Shown here: positions 1 through 5,324 of the stretch, piece after piece
Layout of the letters: every line of letters begins with the position of its first letter
How positions within the stretch are numbered: position 1 is the stretch's first letter
Origin: JBBQTQ01 sp038213135
GTDB taxonomy: Bacteria; Actinomycetota; Thermoleophilia; Gaiellales; Gaiellaceae
DNA length: 9,171 nt
NCBI GenBank assembly: GCA_038213135.1
Contig: JBBQTQ010000093.1
Coordinates: forward strand, 1-9,171
Reading direction: 5' to 3'
Made by a program: the position numbers and the translations under genes
The notes under the pieces: model-generated
Told to the model about the DNA's origin: nothing
The model's input: only the letters and a program-made list of their open reading frames with translations
The model's database searches: none

Positions 1-1514
<1,514 letters not shown>

Positions 1515-1524
1515 CTGCTGGCCA

Positions 1525-1530
1525 CTTCCT
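1525..1530 (-). promoter_or_regulatory. Ribosome binding site of clpC
   Basis: The minus strand reads AGGAAG inside a purine-rich run (AAAGAAAGGAAG), ten bases before the TTG start. It supports the TTG start. An upstream ATG (plus 1552-1554) is out of frame with ClpC. Confidence 0.6.
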
Positions 1531-1597
1531 TTCTTTCCCCGGGCGAGAAGCCATGTTACCCGAGGCCTCGGAGGCTGGAACGGGCCGGGCCAAAGGC

Positions 1598-1625
1598 TTG
1601 ACACGGGCTCAACAGCGTGTACGAC
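1598..1625 (+). promoter_or_regulatory. Candidate promoter for the sugar-phosphate transferase gene
   Basis: A perfect TTGACA (1598-1603) could be a -35 box of a primary-sigma promoter. At 16 bases spacing lies TACGAC (1620-1625), a weak -10 that keeps TA but lacks the final T. Transcription would start around 1632, giving a leader of about 25 bases. TTGA and TCAA also form an inverted pair with a 7-base spacer (1598-1612) over the -35, which could be an operator or chance. The -10 is the weak point. Confidence 0.35.
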
Positions 1626-1644
1626 GTGATTAGAGAATGTCCTT

Positions 1645-1652
1645 GGGGGAGG
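1645..1652 (+). promoter_or_regulatory. Ribosome binding site deciding the GTG start at 1657
   Basis: GGGGGAGG lies four bases before GTG. It is the best Shine-Dalgarno sequence in the window and fixes the start of the glycosylphosphotransferase. Confidence 0.75.
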
Positions 1653-1656
1653 AACC

Positions 1657-3063
1657 GTGAGCGCCCAGCTTCACGAAATCGCAGTCGGTCTTGCACACGC
1701 GCCAGAGCGTGCTCTGCCGCTCGCCCGCCCGAATCCCGGCCGTTCGCTGCAACGGCTGGCGACGCTCGGACGCGCGGGCCTCGTCTGGCTCCCTGCGTTC
1801 GCCTTCACGCTCGGCCATGCTTCGTCGCTGCCGCGCGCACTCGGCGCCGCGACTCTCCTGGCGGCGGTCTGGACGGCCGCCATGGGAGCGACGTTGCCCG
1901 CGACCAGGCTGGTCGTGCCGGCGCTCGGCGCGGCGGGTCGCGCTGCTGCAGGGACGCTCGCCGGCCTGGCGGCTGCTTCGACCCTGGCCATCTGGGCTCC
2001 GTGGGCCGAGCTGCACGCCTCGACCCTCGGCGAGATCGCAGTGGCCTGCTTCCTGCTCTGCACGGGCTGGGAGAGCTTGCTGGCGCGGAATCCGGCTTCG
2101 CGGAAGCGCGTCCTCGTCGTCGGCGCGGCCGACGGCGGCGCTGAGCTCGTCGACGAGCTGGCGCTCCACGGCAACCCGCAGTTCGAGGTGATCGGCTTCG
2201 TCGACGACGACCGCGAGCTCAATCCGATCGCAGGCGTTCCCTGCTTCGGAGGGTTCGACGCGCTGCCGAGCGTGATCGAGGCCGAGCGGCCCGACCTGGT
2301 CGTCCTGGCGCTCGCCAAGAACCGGCCGGGTGCGTTCGCGTCGCTCCTGGACGCGGCTGGGAGCGGCTTCGAGTTCCTCGGCCTCCCGGAGTTCCACGAG
2401 CAGGCCTTCGGGCGCGTGCCTTTGCGGCATCTGACGCCGGCCTGGTTCATGAGCGTCCTCCACTTCTACCGGCGGCCGTACACGCAGGTCGCCAAGCGCA
2501 CCTTCGATGTCGTGGTCGCCTCGATCGGGCTCGTGCTGGCGGCCCCGCTCCTCCCGTTCATCTGGGCACTCGTGCGGCAGACGCCGGGTCCCGCGGTGTT
2601 CAGGCAGACGCGGCTCGGCGAGGGCGGGCGGCACTTCACGATGCTCAAGTTCCGGACGATGCGCCAGGACGCCGAGACGCCCGGCCTGCCGCTTTGGGCC
2701 GAGGAGCGCGACCCGCGGATCACTCCCGCGGGACGCTTCCTGCGCAAGACGCGGCTCGACGAGCTGCCTCAGCTCTGGAACGTGCTGCGCGGCGACATGT
2801 CGATCGTCGGCCCGCGTCCCGAGCGGCCCGAGTTCCTCGAGTTCCTCCAGCAGGCGGTCCCGTTCTGGACGCGCCGGCATCTCGTGAAGCCCGGCATCAC
2901 CGGCTGGGCCCAGGTTCGCCGCGGCTACACCGCCGACATGGAAGGCACCGCGGAGAAGCTCTCATACGACCTGTGGTATCTGCGGCACCGGAGCCTGCTG
3001 ATCGATCTCGCGATCTGCGCGAAGACGGTCGCCACGCTGGTCTCCGGCTCGGGCTCGCGCTAG
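1657..3063 (+). CDS. Polyprenyl-phosphate sugar-1-phosphate transferase (WbaP/CpsE-type initiating glycosyltransferase)
   Basis: This 468-residue membrane enzyme is predicted to move a sugar-1-phosphate from a nucleotide sugar onto undecaprenyl phosphate, the first membrane step of exopolysaccharide, capsule or glycoprotein glycan assembly. Four hydrophobic segments (about 36-54, 60-80, 88-112, 120-140) precede a Rossmann-like domain starting RVLVVGAADGG (151-161), as in the CoA-binding-like region of this family. The C-terminal bacterial sugar transferase domain (about 276-463) has a membrane-entering helix with prolines (LVLAAPLLP, 292-300), KFRTM (331-335), the catalytic Asp-Glu pair in RLDELPQ (D368-E369), GPRPERPEF (385-393) and KPGITGWAQV (411-420). 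It ends DLWYLRHRSLLIDL, typical of the exopolysaccharide subfamily. Length and architecture are complete. The start is GTG with a strong SD. It is divergent from clpC and has only gene remnants behind it. The sugar donor cannot be read from the sequence. Confidence 0.93.
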   Translation: MSAQLHEIAVGLAHAPERALPLARPNPGRSLQRLATLGRAGLVWLPAFAFTLGHASSLPRALGAATLLAAVWTAAMGATLPATRLVVPALGAAGRAAAGTLAGLAAASTLAIWAPWAELHASTLGEIAVACFLLCTGWESLLARNPASRKRVLVVGAADGGAELVDELALHGNPQFEVIGFVDDDRELNPIAGVPCFGGFDALPSVIEAERPDLVVLALAKNRPGAFASLLDAAGSGFEFLGLPEFHEQAFGRVPLRHLTPAWFMSVLHFYRRPYTQVAKRTFDVVVASIGLVLAAPLLPFIWALVRQTPGPAVFRQTRLGEGGRHFTMLKFRTMRQDAETPGLPLWAEERDPRITPAGRFLRKTRLDELPQLWNVLRGDMSIVGPRPERPEFLEFLQQAVPFWTRRHLVKPGITGWAQVRRGYTADMEGTAEKLSYDLWYLRHRSLLIDLAICAKTVATLVSGSGSR

Positions 3064-3095
3064 CCGTTCCGCACCGCGGCTAGGCCAGGCGAGCG

Positions 3096-3107
3096 TTAGC
3101 GCGCTAA
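3096..3107. promoter_or_regulatory. Perfect 12-bp palindrome TTAGCGCGCTAA
   Basis: A perfect 12-base palindrome lies in the 53-base gap between the transferase and the HYR remnant. It is AT-tipped with a CG centre, unlike the surrounding sequence, and resembles the style of LacI-type operators, though no regulator is in the window. Its last three bases are also the TAA that closes the HYR frame upstream. It could be an operator left from the lost 5' end of that gene, or chance. Confidence 0.3.
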
Positions 3108-3116
3108 TGGAGCCGG

Positions 3117-4025
3117 GTGGACGCGGCTTCGTTCGGCTGCGACGGGAGCACGCTGTACGCGGTCGTCAACGGACGGGGACCCACGCAACCCGCGCACCTG
3201 GTCACCGTCAACACGGGGACCGGTGCGATCACCGACATCGGCTTGAGCATCCCCAAGCTCGACGCGCTCGTCTGGGACGCCTGCGACTCGACGCCGCCGG
3301 TCTTGAGCCTGCCGGGCTCGTTCGCGGTCGAGGCGACCGGCCCCTCGGGCGCGACAGCGACCTGGAGCGCAAGCGCGAGCGACCCTGACGACGCGGCCGG
3401 GCCTGTCTCCTGCTCGCCCGCCTCCGGCTCGATCTTCCCGATCGGCCAGACAAGCGTCAGCTGCACCTCCACGGACACGCACGGCAATACCGGCTCCGGC
3501 TCGTTCACGGTCACCGTCCGGGACACGACCCCGCCTGCGATCAGCGGCACGCCTGCTTCAATCACCCTCGAGGCGACGGGCCCGAACGGGGCGGTCGCGA
3601 CCTACAGCACTCCGACCGCGAGCGACCTCGTCGACGGCTCGCGGTCCGTCTCCTGCGCCCCGGCCTCAGGGTTTCTGGCCCCGCTGGGCACAACGACGGT
3701 GAGCTGCACCAGCAGCGACACGCGCGGCAACCAGGGGACCAGCTCGTTCACGGTCACCGTCCGGGACACGACGCCGCCCGATCTGCGGCTCCCGCAGAGG
3801 GCGATCCATGCGGCGACGACGAGCAAGAAGGGCCGCGTACTCAGCTTCGTCCCGGTCGCGAAGGACCTCGTCGACGGCCTGCTTGCAGAGACCTGAACGC
3901 CGGCCTCCCCGCACCTGTTCAAGCTCGGCAAGACCAGCGTTCATTGCACCGCAGTCGATGGCGCGGGAAACAAAGCGGCCGGCGGCTTCAGCGTCTTCGT
4001 CAAGCTCGTGAAGGGGAAGGGGTAA
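3117..4025 (+). pseudogene. HYR-repeat extracellular protein remnant, 5'-truncated, internal TGA at a Cys position
   Basis: The frame opens at GTG 3117 just after an in-frame TAA (3105-3107), has no signal peptide and no clear ribosome binding site. Its first 56 residues (GCDGSTLYAVVNGRG, HLVTVNTGTGAITDIGL, LDALVW) look like the middle of a beta-propeller-type domain, so the true N-terminus seems lost. Two HYR (hyalin repeat) beta-sandwich domains follow (about 59-137 and 139-219), each with two Cys and ending FTVTVRDTTPP. A third, diverged HYR is interrupted by TGA at 3894-3896. The same frame then continues for 42 codons (TPASPHLFKLGKTSVHCTAV and on) to TAA 4023-4025. Aligned on DLVDG, the TGA sits exactly where repeat 2 has the Cys of SVSCAPASG, so it looks like TGC or TGT changed to TGA. 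HYR proteins are secreted adhesive or matrix proteins. Decay is the simplest reading; a truncated 259-residue product is possible. Confidence 0.7.
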
Positions 4026-4028
4026 ACG

Positions 4029-4377
4029 ATGGGCGGTGCTCTGGGCTGACCTCGCAGTCGCGGGGCTGCTTGCCGAACCTGGTGCAGCGGCCGCCGAGCG
4101 AGCTGCGGGTCGTGGCGAGGGCCTGCGGGTTTCGGACGACCAGGGCTGCTGCGGCTCGTGGAGGGCATCTCTCCGGGCTGGGCCGATCCCTATGCCCCGT
4201 TCTCGCGCTGGGCAGTCGCTGCGCCTCACAGGGCTTCCTGCGGGCTCGTACGAGCTCATGAACAGGGTCAACAGCGACAGGAGCCTGCGGGAATCGAGCT
4301 ACGCGGACGACTCGGCCTCCGTGCGGGTCACGCTCACCTGGCTGGGCGGCGTGCCGCGGGTCCGCCTGGCGCGCTAG
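4029..4377 (+). pseudogene. Degraded lysyl-oxidase-like gene, internally deleted and frameshifted
   Basis: Three pieces in three frames line up in the order expected for a bacterial lysyl-oxidase-family protein. Piece 1 (4070-4111) reads LPNLVQRPPSELRV, like the start of the mature domain. Piece 2 (4146-4202) reads LLRLVEGISPGWADPYAPF, like the late copper-site region. Piece 3 (4210-4377) reads GQSLRLTGLPAGSYELMNRV, then NSDRSLRESSYADDSASVRV, and ends at TAG 4375-4377. Intact family members have on the order of 130 residues between pieces 1 and 2; here about 35 bases remain, so the core with the copper-binding His cluster is missing. Pieces 2 and 3 are joined by a net one-base insertion near 4203-4209. 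The family assignment rests on remembered motif resemblance. With the HYR remnant upstream it makes a two-gene stretch of decaying extracellular-protein genes. Its TAG overlaps the stop codon of the convergent zinc-ribbon gene. Confidence 0.5.
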
Positions 4378-4562
4378 ACGGCGGCGCGCCGTTCAGGCGG
4401 CTGCTCGCGGAAGAGCTGCCGCATCCGCTCAGTGAGTGACGTCGGCGAGGCCCACCCGAGGTAGCCGCAGCGAGGGCACTCGTCGATCGCCGAGTGGAGC
4501 TTGCCGTCGCACCAGAGCCGTGTCTGCCCACAGCTGAGGCACTCCCGGAATTCACGCCTCAT
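4374..4562 (-). CDS. Small zinc-ribbon protein (62 aa), function unknown
   Basis: This short protein has two CxxC knuckles, C8-x2-C11 (CLSCG) and C29-x2-C32 (CPRCGYLGW), the pattern of a zinc ribbon, with extra C18 and H23 between them. The tail (about 38-62) is Arg/Glu-rich and probably helical. It starts at ATG 4560-4562 with AAGGAG only three bases upstream, shorter than usual; no other start precedes the first Cys pair. Zinc ribbons of this size often bind nucleic acid, ribosomes or partner proteins, but I recognise no specific function. It lies downstream of the VLRF1 gene on the same strand, separated by a hairpin, and its stop overlaps that of the lysyl-oxidase remnant on the other strand. 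The intact ribbon supports it being real. Confidence 0.75.
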   Translation of the reverse strand: MRREFRECLSCGQTRLWCDGKLHSAIDECPRCGYLGWASPTSLTERMRQLFREQPPERRAAV

Positions 4563-4591
4563 ATGCTCCTTATCGGCTTTCCGCGGCTCCG

Positions 4592-4622
4592 AGGTCCGTC
4601 CCCCAAAACGGGGGTCTGAGCT
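4592..4622. repeat. Imperfect 31-bp inverted repeat (REP-like hairpin / possible terminator)
   Basis: Arms of 13 bases (4592-4604 and 4610-4622) pair at 10 positions around an AAAAC loop, with a core of CCCCC against GGGGG. It overlaps the VLRF1 stop codon (4621-4623) and lies 29 bases upstream of the zinc-ribbon start. As RNA from the minus strand the loop is GUUUU and no U-run follows the stem, so it is not a textbook intrinsic terminator. Similar CCCC-A/T-loop-GGGG intergenic elements are, from memory, common in these genomes. Confidence 0.45.
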
Positions 4623-5283
4623 AACCGTCGATTTCGGAGGCGTAGAGCTCGTACGGCAGGCGTTCGAGCACCCAGATGCGCGGCTGCGGCACGGAGAAGA
4701 AGCGAGGCAGCGCCTTGGCTCTCAGCGCACCGAGCTCGCGGCTCTCGTTCATGACCCCCCGAATCGCGGCTCGGTCGCCGCCGAGCGCGAGCGCGTCGAG
4801 CCGGGCGACGTGAGGGCCGAGCACGCGCGTCGCGACGACCGCGGCCTCCTCGATCAGTGCCTTCGCCTGCTCCTCGCGGCGCCGGCGGAAACGGTTGGCC
4901 GAGGAACCGCCGGCGCGATGGCGGCCCTGGACGTAGCGCGTCCCGACCTTCGAGGCCACGAGCCGCTCGCCCTCGAAGACGCCGACGGCGTAGCCGCCGA
5001 GCCGGACGAGGATCGCGCCGACGACGCGGTCGGTGTCGAGCTCGGCGAGCAGCGGCTCGGCGTGGACGAACGGGTAGTCGCCCGTGTGCGAGAGCCCGAA
5101 CGGCGGCCGGACGATCAGCGGGCCTTCCGCAACCTCGAACCGGACTTCGCCGGGTTCGTAGTGGCTCGCACCCGCCGCCCCCTCGAGCGGCTCCAGGCGC
5201 TTGCGGAGGTTGGCCCGCCCCACGTACCGGCTCACGCTCGAGAGGCTACTCAGCCGCCGCGAGCCGATCTGGTCCGGTCCCAC
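4621..5283 (-). CDS. VLRF1 (Vms1/ANKZF1-like) peptidyl-tRNA hydrolase, acVLRF1-like
   Basis: This is a release-factor-like protein expected to free nascent chains from tRNA on stalled ribosomes, the role of yeast Vms1 and its bacterial relatives. From GTG 5281-5283 it has 220 residues. The recognisable core runs from EGPLIVRPPF (53-62) through LLAELDTDRVVGAILVRLGG (78-97) and GYAVGVFEGERLVASKVGTR to the loop region GRHRAGGSSANRFRRRREEQ (120-139), followed by helices. In the loop, where I recall a Gln after GGxS in Vms1-type enzymes (GSQ or GWSQQRF), this protein has SSAN, so the usual catalytic Gln appears absent. The start is uncertain: neither GTG 5283 nor GTG 5235 (VSRYVGRANLRKRLE) has a good SD, and the latter begins closer to the conserved part. 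It lies 41 bases after the LPFTG gene on the same strand, with a hairpin between. Confidence 0.75.
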   Translation of the reverse strand: MGPDQIGSRRLSSLSSVSRYVGRANLRKRLEPLEGAAGASHYEPGEVRFEVAEGPLIVRPPFGLSHTGDYPFVHAEPLLAELDTDRVVGAILVRLGGYAVGVFEGERLVASKVGTRYVQGRHRAGGSSANRFRRRREEQAKALIEEAAVVATRVLGPHVARLDALALGGDRAAIRGVMNESRELGALRAKALPRFFSVPQPRIWVLERLPYELYASEIDG

Positions 5284-5296
5284 GCGCGCCCGCGTA

Positions 5297-5316
5297 ACCC
5301 CGCCCAAGGGTGGGGT
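5297..5316 (-). terminator. GC-rich hairpin after the LPFTG gene
   Basis: The minus-strand RNA reads ACCCCACCC, UU, GGGCGGGGU: eight of nine positions pair. It lies eight bases past the stop codon of the repeat-protein gene (5325-5327) and just before the VLRF1 start. There is no proper U-tract after it (UUACGCG). It may end or weaken transcription into VLRF1. A competing GGGG/CCCC stem with the stop-codon region (5312-5324) is also possible. Confidence 0.5.
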
Positions 5317-5324
5317 GAAAGCCC

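Noticed and set aside
1598..1612. HspR (HAIR) operator for clpC
   Set aside because: The HAIR consensus needs 7-base arms CTTGAGT/ACTCAAG around 7 bases. Here only TTGA and TCAA flank the 7 bases, so the spacing does not fit.
1630..2880. Minus-strand frame of 416 codons
   Set aside because: It is the antisense of the sugar-phosphate transferase, which has clear catalytic motifs on the plus strand.
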